Shown here piece by piece: positions 35,203 through 44,194 of a stretch of DNA of 64,000 nt. The position numbers and the translations under genes are program-made. Source of the DNA: Limnochordia bacterium (GTDB lineage Bacteria > Bacillota > Limnochordia > DUMW01); the NCBI GenBank assembly GCA_023230925.1, contig JALNWK010000004.1, forward strand, positions 16,659 to 80,658, given 5' to 3'. Position 1 is the first letter of the stretch; each line of letters begins with the position of its first letter. The notes under the pieces are model-generated. The model did no database searches and was not told where the DNA came from. It saw only the letters and a list, made by a program, of their open reading frames with translations.

Positions 35203-36507
35203 TTACTTTTGCTGTAGTTCATCCACATCAATCTGCACTCTCTTCTCGATGCGGGCCAGTGCCGCCGAGGGTGTTAACTCTTCACGATAGACTTGAGGGA
35301 TTACCTCGTTAATCAAAGCAGGTAGTGAGTGTAGTCCGGCCACCGGGGGCTTCGGAGCACAGGCATGGCCCAAATACTCAATGAAAGCGCCAAATAGGTC
35401 AGGTTCCTGCAGTAACACCTCTTCGTAGGGGTTGCTACGACAAATGGTTAGGGCACCTACGGTCTCCCCTAACAGATTGGCTGCCTCATCTGAGGTGATC
35501 CAGAATTTGATGAACTCCCATGCTTCTTCGGGATAGGTTGCACCGGAGGGAATAGAAAAGGCCCAGTCACAGACAACCTCAATTCCATCGTATTTCTGAA
35601 TATCAGGATGATAGGGAAGCACGGCGGTACGATACTCCACGGGACGTCCGGCGGCGAACTCGTTTACCGCTGGGGCGAAGGAGTTGACCCAAAGACTCAT
35701 GGCCACTTTTTCTGTAGCGAAGAGGTATCCTGAATTGTTAAAGGCCCCCGCCAGTGTAGAGGTCTGGTAATTGGCATGACCGACCCGTTGATACCAGTTA
35801 TTCAGCCAATCAAGGGCTTTTACATTCTCCTCAGAAGCAATACTAAGCTTGTTACTGCTGTGATCGTAGAAGTCACCGCCGAACCGATAGACCCATTGGG
35901 AAAAGGCATTCCACTGTCCCCAACTATCAAAGGGATACATACCCACGCGGGTTATCCGATCATTAGTATCTTTTACCGTCAGTTTTCGGTCTAGTTCCTC
36001 TAGATCGTACACCGTTTCCGGAGATACACATGGATCTAACCCTGCTTCCGAAAAGATCTGCTTATTAATGACCAATTGCCATGTGCGTACAAATAGCTCA
36101 AAGGGCACCGTCCACAACTCACCGTCATACTGCATCGCTTCATAAACGCCTGGATAGAAATTTTCAGGTCCTAACCCATCCCGATCAAAATAGACGGTAA
36201 GTGGCTGTAGGATCCCGCTTTCGATCCATTCAACGTTTAGCCCACCCATAATTGCTAGATCTGGCGGGGTTCCGGAGGCTACCGCAACAAGGAATTTGTT
36301 GATCTCATCCCCTGCTCCACCGCAGGCTACCACTTCCACGTCAATCTCCGAATGTGTCTTCTCAAAGGCCTCGGCTATTTGTTCCACGGCAATGGCGTGG
36401 GTTGTACCTGGTCCCCAAGGATGCCAAAAGCTAATTTGCGTAGCTCCTGCAACAGCACCCGCAAACAGTAGACTTAATAACAAGCACACAATAGTCATTC
36501 TTTTCAC
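35203..36507 (-). CDS. ABC-type sugar solute-binding protein (family 1), locus B
   Basis: 434 residues from GTG 36507, which has AGGAGGT eight bases upstream; the frame runs to 36525. The signal peptide MTIVCLLLSLLFAGAVAGA is type I, without lipobox Cys. Family features: ISFWHPWGPGTTHAI, FEKTHSEIDVEVVACGG, VASGTPPDLAIMGGL, LFVRTWQLVINKQIFSEAGL and GATYPEEAWEFIKFWITS. It lies between a nucleoside hydrolase and a carbohydrate-binding protein gene with gaps of about 15 bases. No permease gene is present in the operon. Confidence 0.88.
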   Translation of the reverse strand: MKRMTIVCLLLSLLFAGAVAGATQISFWHPWGPGTTHAIAVEQIAEAFEKTHSEIDVEVVACGGAGDEINKFLVAVASGTPPDLAIMGGLNVEWIESGILQPLTVYFDRDGLGPENFYPGVYEAMQYDGELWTVPFELFVRTWQLVINKQIFSEAGLDPCVSPETVYDLEELDRKLTVKDTNDRITRVGMYPFDSWGQWNAFSQWVYRFGGDFYDHSSNKLSIASEENVKALDWLNNWYQRVGHANYQTSTLAGAFNNSGYLFATEKVAMSLWVNSFAPAVNEFAAGRPVEYRTAVLPYHPDIQKYDGIEVVCDWAFSIPSGATYPEEAWEFIKFWITSDEAANLLGETVGALTICRSNPYEEVLLQEPDLFGAFIEYLGHACAPKPPVAGLHSLPALINEVIPQVYREELTPSAALARIEKRVQIDVDELQQK

Positions 36508-36521
36508 TACATCCGACCTCC

Positions 36522-37400
36522 TCATTCTCTAGTGTAGTTAGCTATGGTGTCAAAATAATGCTCAAAGAACCGCTTCTGTTCAACACTAACCGCAATTCTG
36601 TGGGGATTGCCTGCTGCATTCTCTTTCCAGTATGTTCGACCCTCCTCTCCCTTGGAGTTACATTCCACAGACACATGACCAACCCGGTATGTACACAGAT
36701 CTGGTTCGAATATTACAGCCCCCGCCAGTGGATCGTGGAAGACAATCTTGTCTCGTCCTCTAAACCACACTTCCGCCAGTTTCAGGACCGTCTCCAAAAT
36801 GGGACCTGTGAATTTGCTCCTTGCCTCCTGGGCAGAGATGACACATTTTGTGGTAACATCCAACCCAATAGACAGGTTTTTTGAATAACGATACACCAAG
36901 GCGGCGGCCACAGGATCCACAAGGGCATTCCACTCTGCACCACCAGCGAGGAATTGTCCAATCATCATTACCGTCTGTTTGAGCATTTTAGGCAACTCCG
37001 GGTCCATGGCAAAAAGCAGACCCACATTGGTCATGGGCCCTACAGCCAAGAGAGTGACCTCTCCTGGGTTCTCCCGGATGGTTCTTTGCATGAAACCCAA
37101 ATAATCCGTAGGAAAACTCCTTCGATGGGGTAGGATATCTAGCACTTCCCCTTGCGGTACTTCCGGTTGACCCCTGCCAGTTAGGATTACTTCCTGCCTT
37201 CCCGCATAGATTGGGATCTCTACTCCTGCACTTTGGCAAATGGCATCGGCAATCCTAGCCCGTACTTGGGTATCTCCGGTAACGGTGGTAATGCCCAGCA
37301 AATCGCAACGTTCTTCGGCAAGTAAATAACTTAGGCACAGGGCATCATCGATATCTGTTCCAATGTCGGTATCAAGAATGACTTTCATCCGTTGACTCAT
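36522..37400 (-). CDS. Inosine-uridine-type nucleoside hydrolase, locus B
   Basis: 292 residues from ATG 37400; the frame extends to 37451 inside the upstream gene. The metal motif VILDTDIGTDIDDALCLSY, AVGPMTNVGLL, FLAGGAEWNALVDPVAAAL and the intact active-site FHDPLAGAVI (His-Asp) are all present, so it should be catalytically competent, unlike the Tyr variant in locus A2. It is cytoplasmic. It lies between a GH39-like gene and the binding protein; the operon is divergent from the second nucleoside hydrolase-AraC chimera. Confidence 0.91.
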   Translation of the reverse strand: MSQRMKVILDTDIGTDIDDALCLSYLLAEERCDLLGITTVTGDTQVRARIADAICQSAGVEIPIYAGRQEVILTGRGQPEVPQGEVLDILPHRRSFPTDYLGFMQRTIRENPGEVTLLAVGPMTNVGLLFAMDPELPKMLKQTVMMIGQFLAGGAEWNALVDPVAAALVYRYSKNLSIGLDVTTKCVISAQEARSKFTGPILETVLKLAEVWFRGRDKIVFHDPLAGAVIFEPDLCTYRVGHVSVECNSKGEEGRTYWKENAAGNPHRIAVSVEQKRFFEHYFDTIANYTRE

Positions 37401-37416
37401 CTGTGTACATCCTCTC

Positions 37417-39963
37417 CTAGTGTTTCTTCGCCAGTAATTCAATTCTCTCAACTCGGTATGCTACTTGGGTGTCCCCCTTTGGGGAATCGAGTACACAACC
37501 AAAGGTGATCCGGTTTATTTGCGTTAGATCAATAGGTCGGTAACTCCTCTGGGGGACCCAACTTGGTTGCACCAACTGATTAAAGTAAAAGGTGAAAACC
37601 TGCACCTTTCCGTCTAAAGGGTATTCGCTCCCTCCCCGATACTGGTTTCCTTCGCATTCACGGATACTAAAACTGAATGTAGCTGGAACATCGCCGGCCG
37701 CATCGGCGGTAAGATGAAAACGAATACCGGCATAGTCACTTAGGTCCACTTTCTCGGGGAAGTCTAGGTAAGGGAAGGCCCAACAACCCCCCGGAGTGCC
37801 AAACCGATGGGTCATGGCCGCCTTGCCTGAGCTAGTTTCACCGGGTGTTTGCTCAATCACCGAGTGACCTTGGGAACTAGTCGCACAACGCCAAGGCAAA
37901 AGGGCCCGTTGCAGTGCCTGGTCTACCTCGATCCAACGACCAACCCTATTCCAATCCACGATTAACCGTGATACCGCACAGGTGCTTTGCCCCTCAAAGT
38001 CCCCTTCAACCTGAAGGTAGTACTGATCATGTTCGAACACCCTTGGGGGTGTAAGCCTAAAGGGGATTACTTGTTTGCTCATCGGCTCTAGACTCAGGTC
38101 ACATTCTGAGGAAGAAAGTACGAATCCCGCAGGGGGAATAACCCGTATTCTGCCTGTGCACCTATCTTCACCGAAATTATATACTTCCACCTGGATAGTC
38201 ATTGGCACAGCGGCAATGAAGTAACCCGGCAAAGCGCATGTCCTCTCCTCCGGAATACTGTCCTGGGGAAAAGTGTTCTTCAAGACGATACTAGGGGGAT
38301 TCTGGTCCACAGTGCTCTTAGTCTCTAGAATGGGCGCATCCAGCCATCTACCTCCTAGAATGTATCTGGGCACATTGTCTAGCTTAATGTGGTAATGAGC
38401 ATCATCCTCGATGTCTATCTCATTCCTCCGCCCCAAAGGGTCTTGAACAACTAAGGACCCTCTGCTGCCTTCCACCTTAACCACCCGGGGAACTTGGCTC
38501 CAAGCAACAAGCACCTGTCCAGACCCCGAGTCAAATACCTTCATTACCGTACCAGTCAGGCTACTATGATCAACTACTATCTCCCCCAGGTACCGACCCT
38601 TTCCTAGTAAAGCGGTCATATTGGCCAACGCCACATATGCCGGGAGAGGAGTCTGATCCGCCCTAAGTAGTCCCCACTGTCTTCCTCCTTCTAGGACCTG
38701 GGGCAAAATGAACCAAAACACCCGCGCAACCCCCAGAGAAAGGGCAGTTGTATACGACTTCACAAGGTACTTAATTTGGTCTAAGCTGGCATCGTGGAAG
38801 GAGGAGTAGTTGTCCCCATCAATGAAGGGTAAACCCGATTCACTTAACCATACAGGTTTTCCCGCTAACCCGACTTCCTGGACAAAGGCTAGATGCTCCA
38901 AAATGACATTATCGTAGACGGCCGAGTTAGCATCGGCATAGGTATGAAAGCTGTAGACATCGATATACGGGGCAATGTCGTTCATAAACAAAAGCTGGGC
39001 ATAGTCCCCGGGCAGATGGGCGAGGGGCCCTAAGGCTACCTGTGCCCCGCCCTTTTTGTAACCCAATGATGCGGCTTTTAGTACCGCGGCATAGTGATCC
39101 GCGGTTTGATGCGTAAAGATATGATCTTGCTCATTCCACACCTCCCAGGCCTTCACAACATCGGCGAAGACTACGGCGGATTCCTCGGCAAATCGGTAAG
39201 CCGCCATTAGGTCATCGGGCAGATTAAGATCATCATTCGATGAAGTATACCGGGTCCACTGGGGAGAATCATGGTAGGTTTGCAGAACTTTAAGCCCAGC
39301 TTTCTGCTGGGCATCAATACTCTTTGCATACTTTCCCCAGCTAAACCCTTCCTCGGTGTGGTGAACCTGAGCCCATCTAATCCGATCCCGAGTCCACGAA
39401 ACACCAGCTTTGGAAGCTATATCGGCCAAAGCCTCATAGTTACCGTCCTTCGCAAACCAGCTAACGCCAACATCCATTCCGCAGGGTGTCGTGCCAAGAC
39501 GCAAAGGTACAGGTACAGGTACAGGTACAATCGCGAAGCTTACCAAAGGCTCTTTGTCCAAATTTGCCTGCCTGGTGGTAACATAACGAATCTGTACGTT
39601 TTTACCCGCTTCCTCTATGCCCACTTCCAGGGAATACCACCCAACCTCTGTTACCTTTGGCGTAAGGGTAACGTTGCCGCCCACTCCCATATATACCGGC
39701 TCAACTGTGCCACTGTCTATGCAGGCACCCCAGAAATCCTTTACGGAGTAGTGTAACAGAGGGGATTTCAGACGACCTGTTGCTGTTAGGAATACAAGCT
39801 TAATTGTTGGCTGCTCTCCCTGGACAAAGATATTGTGTCCATAGGGGTTGAGCGGGTTTGGCACAGTCTCGACGGTGACAACAACTGACTCTGCGGCAAA
39901 TACCATCGTCTGGTATAGGATAATGCCACTAAGCACAATCAAGATAAGGATAGAGCTTCGCAT
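37417..39963 (-). CDS. Secreted GH39-like glycoside hydrolase with Ig-like and binding domains
   Basis: 848 residues from ATG 39963, with GGGAGGG upstream. The signal peptide is MRSSILILIVLSGIILYQTM. A beta domain (~25-150) is joined by a VPVPVPVP linker (from the 39506-39529 repeat) to a barrel (~165-450): WTRDRIRWAQVH, VVKAWEVWNEQDHIF with the acid/base Glu, VYSFHTYAD, and KPVWLSESGLPF with the likely nucleophile Glu. Both catalytic residues fit clan GH-A (GH39/GH5-like). The last ~280 residues look like a beta-sandwich of binding type (FHLTADAAGDVPATFSFSIR). First gene of the locus B operon. The substrate is unknown. Confidence 0.78.
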   Translation of the reverse strand: MRSSILILIVLSGIILYQTMVFAAESVVVTVETVPNPLNPYGHNIFVQGEQPTIKLVFLTATGRLKSPLLHYSVKDFWGACIDSGTVEPVYMGVGGNVTLTPKVTEVGWYSLEVGIEEAGKNVQIRYVTTRQANLDKEPLVSFAIVPVPVPVPLRLGTTPCGMDVGVSWFAKDGNYEALADIASKAGVSWTRDRIRWAQVHHTEEGFSWGKYAKSIDAQQKAGLKVLQTYHDSPQWTRYTSSNDDLNLPDDLMAAYRFAEESAVVFADVVKAWEVWNEQDHIFTHQTADHYAAVLKAASLGYKKGGAQVALGPLAHLPGDYAQLLFMNDIAPYIDVYSFHTYADANSAVYDNVILEHLAFVQEVGLAGKPVWLSESGLPFIDGDNYSSFHDASLDQIKYLVKSYTTALSLGVARVFWFILPQVLEGGRQWGLLRADQTPLPAYVALANMTALLGKGRYLGEIVVDHSSLTGTVMKVFDSGSGQVLVAWSQVPRVVKVEGSRGSLVVQDPLGRRNEIDIEDDAHYHIKLDNVPRYILGGRWLDAPILETKSTVDQNPPSIVLKNTFPQDSIPEERTCALPGYFIAAVPMTIQVEVYNFGEDRCTGRIRVIPPAGFVLSSSECDLSLEPMSKQVIPFRLTPPRVFEHDQYYLQVEGDFEGQSTCAVSRLIVDWNRVGRWIEVDQALQRALLPWRCATSSQGHSVIEQTPGETSSGKAAMTHRFGTPGGCWAFPYLDFPEKVDLSDYAGIRFHLTADAAGDVPATFSFSIRECEGNQYRGGSEYPLDGKVQVFTFYFNQLVQPSWVPQRSYRPIDLTQINRITFGCVLDSPKGDTQVAYRVERIELLAKKH
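39506..39529. repeat. (GGTACA)x4 tandem repeat inside a coding region
   Basis: Four exact copies of a hexamer encode the VPVP repeats linking the first two domains of the GH39-like protein. As the unit is six bases, slippage would change the linker length without a frameshift. Confidence 0.9.
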
Positions 39964-40086
39964 GGATGACCCTCCCCTGGTCGCCATATGTAACAGATAT
40001 TGGGTGCCGCAAGCACCTAAGTATGGTATACTGGTTTTGGAAATTCACTTCACTAGCTAAGTTCGACTGTTCCTGCACGTAGCCCT

Positions 40087-40114
40087 TTCACACTTATTGG
40101 GATGAAGTTAACAT
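40087..40114 (+). promoter_or_regulatory. Sigma-A-like promoter of the second nucleoside hydrolase-AraC gene
   Basis: TTCACA at 40087-40092, 16 bases, then TAACAT at 40109-40114. Same spacing and flanking sequence as the promoter at 14280-14307. GTG 40142 follows with a GGGGG ribosome site at 40128-40132. Confidence 0.58.
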
Positions 40115-40141
40115 TTATTGAATGAGTGGGGGTAAACCGCG

Positions 40142-41887
40142 GTGGCCATAGAAGTAGTCCTTGATACAGACATTGGGGATAACTTTGACGATGCTTTCTC
40201 CCTAGGGTTAGCCTGTATGTCTTCGGAAATTGAGCTGCTAGGGGTTACCACAACCTCCTTCCAGCCTGAAAGCCGGAGCATTCTTGCCCGCAGAGTCCTT
40301 GGACTATATGGAGTAAAATATGTGCAAGTGAGTACGGGTAACAGCCCCCGGTACAAAGATCCAATGCACAAAAGAAATACGCTTCCTCTGCAATTGCAGC
40401 CCCTAGCTAGGCCCATAGAGCCTATGGCAAAACCTGCGGCTCAGGAGCCTATCGCTTTTCTAAAAGACATTCTCCGTACACACCAAGGCATTACCTATGT
40501 GGCCAACGCCCCATTAACGAACCTTGCAGCTTTCTTAACCAAGTATCCCCACGAAGCTGGCAAGATTAAACAAATTGTTCTCATGGGAGGTTGGTGTAGT
40601 CAAGCCCTACCGGAGTGGAACATCCAACAGGATCCCGAGGCGGCACAGGTAATCCTCAGATCAAACATTCCGATTATCGCATTGGGATATGAGGTTACGT
40701 TGCACTGTAATCTTTCCGAGAAGTACCTGGATATTCTCCATGCATCTAGCCTTCCTGGTACCCGGTTTCTGATGTCTTGTTACCGGGTTTGGGCAAAAGA
40801 GACAGCGCAGATGTTCCCGCCGGTACACGATCCTTTGACAATTGCTTATCTATGCGAACCATCCTTGGTACAGCTAACCACCCTCCCGTTGAACGTGGAA
40901 ACCGAGACCGGACCGGGTTACGGCGTCTTGTACCGAGATGAACAGCATGGCTACCCCGTCTATGTAGCCACCGATGTTAAGCGCACAGGTTACTTAGAAT
41001 TCCTGGTCAGACGCCTTACAGACCAGGATTCCAGTACCATATCAAGTGATTTTTACTTGTTTTCACCATCTTTGCACATAGAGGTACGAAACGCCCTGGA
41101 AATCACCTATCCAAAGGACTGGCGGTTGAGCAAGACTCCAGCATCAAAACACATGCTTGGCATGATCACCCAGGGTGAAGGATGCATGCTGCTTGGGGAT
41201 AAGGAATACCCTTTGTGTAAAGGAAGCCTGCTTTACATTCCCAAGCGTTGTGCCTACGCTTTCACGGCCCAATCTAAGCTCAGCATGCTCACCGTTTACT
41301 TTGAAGCCTCGCAAATAGACAAATCAGGGGAACAGCAAGCCCTAGACCGTCTACTAGATTGGTCGGTTCTTACCTGTGGGCACAGCCAGGAGGACCTGAT
41401 TCGTCTGATGCTACAAAGAATTGTTGAACATTGGAAGACCCCTGAGTTCCAAAGCGTACTCAAGGCCCAAGGACTCCTCATCCAATTGCTAGCGGAGCTA
41501 AGTGAATTAAGTCTAAACAGCAAGCAACGGGGAGTCAGCCACTATTTCCAGATCGTTAGCCAAGCTAAATCCTTCCTCAAGGATAACGTGGAGGCAAATG
41601 TGACCCTTGATCAACTCAGCGATCACCTGCGGATTAACAAGTTCCACCTCATTAACATTTTCAAGCAGGTGGAGAATACAACTCCGATGCAGTACTACCG
41701 TTTCCTGAAGATTACCCGGGCGGCAGCTTTGCTTGAGTCGGGCCACTTGCCCGTAAAGCAAGTGGCTTACCTGCTTGGTTACTCATCGGTCCAGTCCTTC
41801 ACCCGGGTTTTCAAGAAGGAAATGGGACTAAGTCCCACAGATTACATCAAGCTAAATCAAGGATACGAAAACATGGTAGAGCACTAA
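40142..41887 (+). CDS. Nucleoside hydrolase-cupin-AraC chimeric regulator, paralogue 2
   Basis: 581 residues from GTG 40142. Residues ~1-305 are nucleoside hydrolase: VVLDTDIGDNFDDAFSLGL, ANAPLTNLAAF, LMGGWCSQALPEWNIQQDP and PPVHDPLTIAYL, so the His-Asp pair is intact here. Residues ~325-410 are a cupin (ITQGEGCMLLGD, KGSLLYIPKRCAYAF). Residues ~475-575 are the AraC DNA-binding domain (LSDHLRINKFHLINIFKQ, TPMQYYRFLKITRA, VAYLLGYSSVQSFTRVFKK). It shares architecture, promoter and the GDN motif variant with the gene at 14328. It is divergent from the GH39 / nucleoside hydrolase / binding-protein operon, its likely target. Inducer (nucleoside, base or ribose) unknown. Confidence 0.9.
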   Translation: MAIEVVLDTDIGDNFDDAFSLGLACMSSEIELLGVTTTSFQPESRSILARRVLGLYGVKYVQVSTGNSPRYKDPMHKRNTLPLQLQPLARPIEPMAKPAAQEPIAFLKDILRTHQGITYVANAPLTNLAAFLTKYPHEAGKIKQIVLMGGWCSQALPEWNIQQDPEAAQVILRSNIPIIALGYEVTLHCNLSEKYLDILHASSLPGTRFLMSCYRVWAKETAQMFPPVHDPLTIAYLCEPSLVQLTTLPLNVETETGPGYGVLYRDEQHGYPVYVATDVKRTGYLEFLVRRLTDQDSSTISSDFYLFSPSLHIEVRNALEITYPKDWRLSKTPASKHMLGMITQGEGCMLLGDKEYPLCKGSLLYIPKRCAYAFTAQSKLSMLTVYFEASQIDKSGEQQALDRLLDWSVLTCGHSQEDLIRLMLQRIVEHWKTPEFQSVLKAQGLLIQLLAELSELSLNSKQRGVSHYFQIVSQAKSFLKDNVEANVTLDQLSDHLRINKFHLINIFKQVENTTPMQYYRFLKITRAAALLESGHLPVKQVAYLLGYSSVQSFTRVFKKEMGLSPTDYIKLNQGYENMVEH

Positions 41888-41888
41888 C

Positions 41889-42395
41889 CTAATCCCGGGT
41901 GGAGAACTCCTGCACAGGGCCCGCCCATGTAGGATCAATCCCTTCCACGAACCGCACCTGATGATACCTGGAGATTACCTTTCTCCAGAAATTCTGGGCT
42001 GGTGTATCAAGACGCATCTCTGCAATACGCCAGCGGCCGGGCAGCAAATCAAATAACTGATGGGCAGCCCTTTGACCAATTCGCCTTCCCCGGTATCTTC
42101 TCATTACAAAAAATTCCTCCATGGAATGATGCTCCGGGGTAGTTAGCACCAAGGCAAAACCTGCCAATTTGCCATTTACTCTAATCAGGAAAGCCTCTCT
42201 TCCCGGTTCAGTCCAGTAATGATCAAGGTATTCGTACTCATACAGGCCACACTCGTTTACATCACTTTCCTCTTCTTCAAAGACACTCAGGTCGTAAAGG
42301 TAGAGTTCTACGAGATTACGCAAGGTAGATTTCCTTTCGTACCCAGCCCTCTCTATTTCTACAGTTTCCAGGTGTTGATTGCTATCGCCTGGCAC
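41889..42395 (-). CDS. GNAT-family acetyltransferase
   Basis: 168 residues. GREAFLIRVNGKLAGFALV and SMEEFFVMRRYRGRRIGQRAAHQLFDLL match the acetyl-CoA-binding core of GNAT enzymes (RRxGxG-like loop RRYRGRRIGQ), followed by ALNFW-like PAQNFWRKV. GTG 42395 has AAGGGGGC upstream. It is tail-to-tail with the preceding AraC chimera, one base apart. Substrate unknown. Confidence 0.85.
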   Translation of the reverse strand: MPGDSNQHLETVEIERAGYERKSTLRNLVELYLYDLSVFEEEESDVNECGLYEYEYLDHYWTEPGREAFLIRVNGKLAGFALVLTTPEHHSMEEFFVMRRYRGRRIGQRAAHQLFDLLPGRWRIAEMRLDTPAQNFWRKVISRYHQVRFVEGIDPTWAGPVQEFSTRD

Positions 42396-42495
42396 AAAAT
42401 TGCCCCCTTAGATAAATAACTGCTACATCTGAAATATCCGCAGGGAGCTTCCGCTTTATGCAAAGGGTAGGCTGCCAAAGCATGTCAGGTGTCTG

Positions 42496-43218
42496 CTAGA
42501 GGGATTCTAGGTACTCCTCAAGGCATAGGCCTCTTTCCGTAATTGCTTTAGCCGCATCTATGCCTACATACCTAAAATGCCAAGGTTCATAGACTACACC
42601 AGTGATCTCTTCTTTGTCCTTTGGATATCGAAGTATGAAACCATAGTCGCTTGCGTGCTCCCTCAGCCATTTATTCTCCGGGGTATTAGCCTGTGCTTCA
42701 TCAAGATGCTGATAACTCAACGAGACAATGTCCGCAGCTAAACCCAGATTGTGTTCGCTCCTTCCCGGAGAGACAACTACTTTACGTGCCTCCTTTTCTG
42801 CTTGTTGCCGGCACAAGCCTTTGGACATCTGCTTTGTGACCTGACGCTGAAATAGCTCTTCCTGGTACGCAAAGGATCTATATGCTGAGCACACCACAGG
42901 TGATAAACCTTGTGCCCGTGCATCTTCGAGCATCAGGTTTAGCTGATTAATTGCACGTTCATCAAACCGTAGGCCGTTGGCAAGACGCTTTAATCTGGGT
43001 TTGTAACTAGGGGGAAGAGGATGCTCCTCGTTTACCAACCGAAGTATCCCCGTCGCCTCACTTTTCTTTGAAGAGCTAAGCTTGCGGGCTGTATCATAGT
43101 GTACTCTTTCCTCAGCGATGTGTTTCATCGTTGCCGCAGTGTATGCTTCAAAAAGGATAACTCCTCCCCCACTTAGGCAAACCGCCAACAGTATAAATGT
43201 GCATAGCCGTTTTCGCAA
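42496..43218 (-). CDS. VanY-like D-alanyl-D-alanine carboxypeptidase (M15B)
   Basis: 240 residues from TTG 43218, six bases after AGGAGGTG; the frame begins at 43251. An N-terminal anchor (FILLAVCLSGGGVILFEAY) exposes a C-terminal M15 domain: VVCSAYRSFAYQEELFQ, PGRSEHNLGLAADIV (SxHxxGxAxD, zinc His and Asp) and YEPWHFRYVG (catalytic Glu, zinc His). It should trim D-Ala from peptidoglycan pentapeptides outside the membrane. It is last in a response regulator / kinase / hypothetical / VanY cluster, an order reminiscent of glycopeptide-responsive systems, but no vanHAX genes are present, so resistance is not implied. Confidence 0.9.
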   Translation of the reverse strand: MRKRLCTFILLAVCLSGGGVILFEAYTAATMKHIAEERVHYDTARKLSSSKKSEATGILRLVNEEHPLPPSYKPRLKRLANGLRFDERAINQLNLMLEDARAQGLSPVVCSAYRSFAYQEELFQRQVTKQMSKGLCRQQAEKEARKVVVSPGRSEHNLGLAADIVSLSYQHLDEAQANTPENKWLREHASDYGFILRYPKDKEEITGVVYEPWHFRYVGIDAAKAITERGLCLEEYLESL

Positions 43219-43339
43219 CCAAGACACCTCCTGATGGATGTTCGAAGCCAATCATAACAGGACGGTGTCATAGGGTTGTCTTACAGATGCGTCAAAACTG
43301 TAATCCCGATTTCACACAGAACATCCTCTGGTCGCTTTT

Positions 43340-44194
43340 CTAATCGTTGAGCTCAACTACAATCTCCATGGTTTTATCCAAGCCTCGGGTAGCACTGCGA
43401 AACTCAGATAAATACAAAGACACTCCACCATAACCTGCGACTTTCTTTTTTTCCGCGATAACACTGAGCATATTCCTACCGAATCCTTTGATGGCCCGAG
43501 TCTGGTCGTAGATAATGCAATCCTCGCCCTCAAGCCCCAAGTACGCCGCATATACCTCGGTCATCTCCACCACATCAAGATCGGCTGGCATGGTTCCAGC
43601 TTGGTATAGAAAAACATCGGCTCTCCATATTTCACCCGTTACAGCGTTAAGCGTCAGCCGTGCACCCATTTTCGTATTGTCAAAGGTCACCACCCAGTAA
43701 CTATACTCAGGTGGTAGTTCCATGCCTATCCTTACCTGCATACTGGACTGATTCTCCATCATCGCTGGCCGATTCTCCCATAAAGATGCATTAATGCGAC
43801 TGAAATCATCCTCTAACAGCTCGGATGAAACGATTCCCTGTGCAGCAAAATGTGACAATCCAACTCGTGCCATAGTCACAGCTTGCTCTATATTAAGCTG
43901 ACCCTCAACCGGTTCATGTGGCCGTGCATAGCTTGCAGGAGCATTCCAATTCTCCAAGATCTTGACCATTAGTCTCTCCTCAAGCTTCACCGCATCCAGA
44001 TTCTGATCTGAATTCCTGTCATCTTGCGGTCCTCTCCGAGTCCATGAGACCTCTGGAACAGAAATACTCCCTGTCCGAGCAAACAGCGCGGCTTCCTGTC
44101 TGTCAAGTAAGGCGTTTGTTAGGAGCCACGCGCAAACAACAATCACTAGTGAAGACAGAACTCCTACAGCTGTACGCCTGCGTCGTTTATTCAT
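43340..44194 (-). CDS. Membrane-anchored hypothetical protein of the two-component operon
   Basis: 284 residues from ATG 44194, after GAGGAG, overlapping the kinase stop by eight bases. Basic N terminus (MNKRRRR) and one membrane segment (VGVLSSLVIVVCAWLLTNAL), then an extracytoplasmic region. QLNIEQAVTMARVGLSHF and ARLTLNAVTGEIWRADVFLY resemble PepSY-like or YycH/YycI-like sensory modules, but I cannot name the family. Its position suggests that it modulates the kinase. Confidence 0.7.
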   Translation of the reverse strand: MNKRRRRTAVGVLSSLVIVVCAWLLTNALLDRQEAALFARTGSISVPEVSWTRRGPQDDRNSDQNLDAVKLEERLMVKILENWNAPASYARPHEPVEGQLNIEQAVTMARVGLSHFAAQGIVSSELLEDDFSRINASLWENRPAMMENQSSMQVRIGMELPPEYSYWVVTFDNTKMGARLTLNAVTGEIWRADVFLYQAGTMPADLDVVEMTEVYAAYLGLEGEDCIIYDQTRAIKGFGRNMLSVIAEKKKVAGYGGVSLYLSEFRSATRGLDKTMEIVVELND

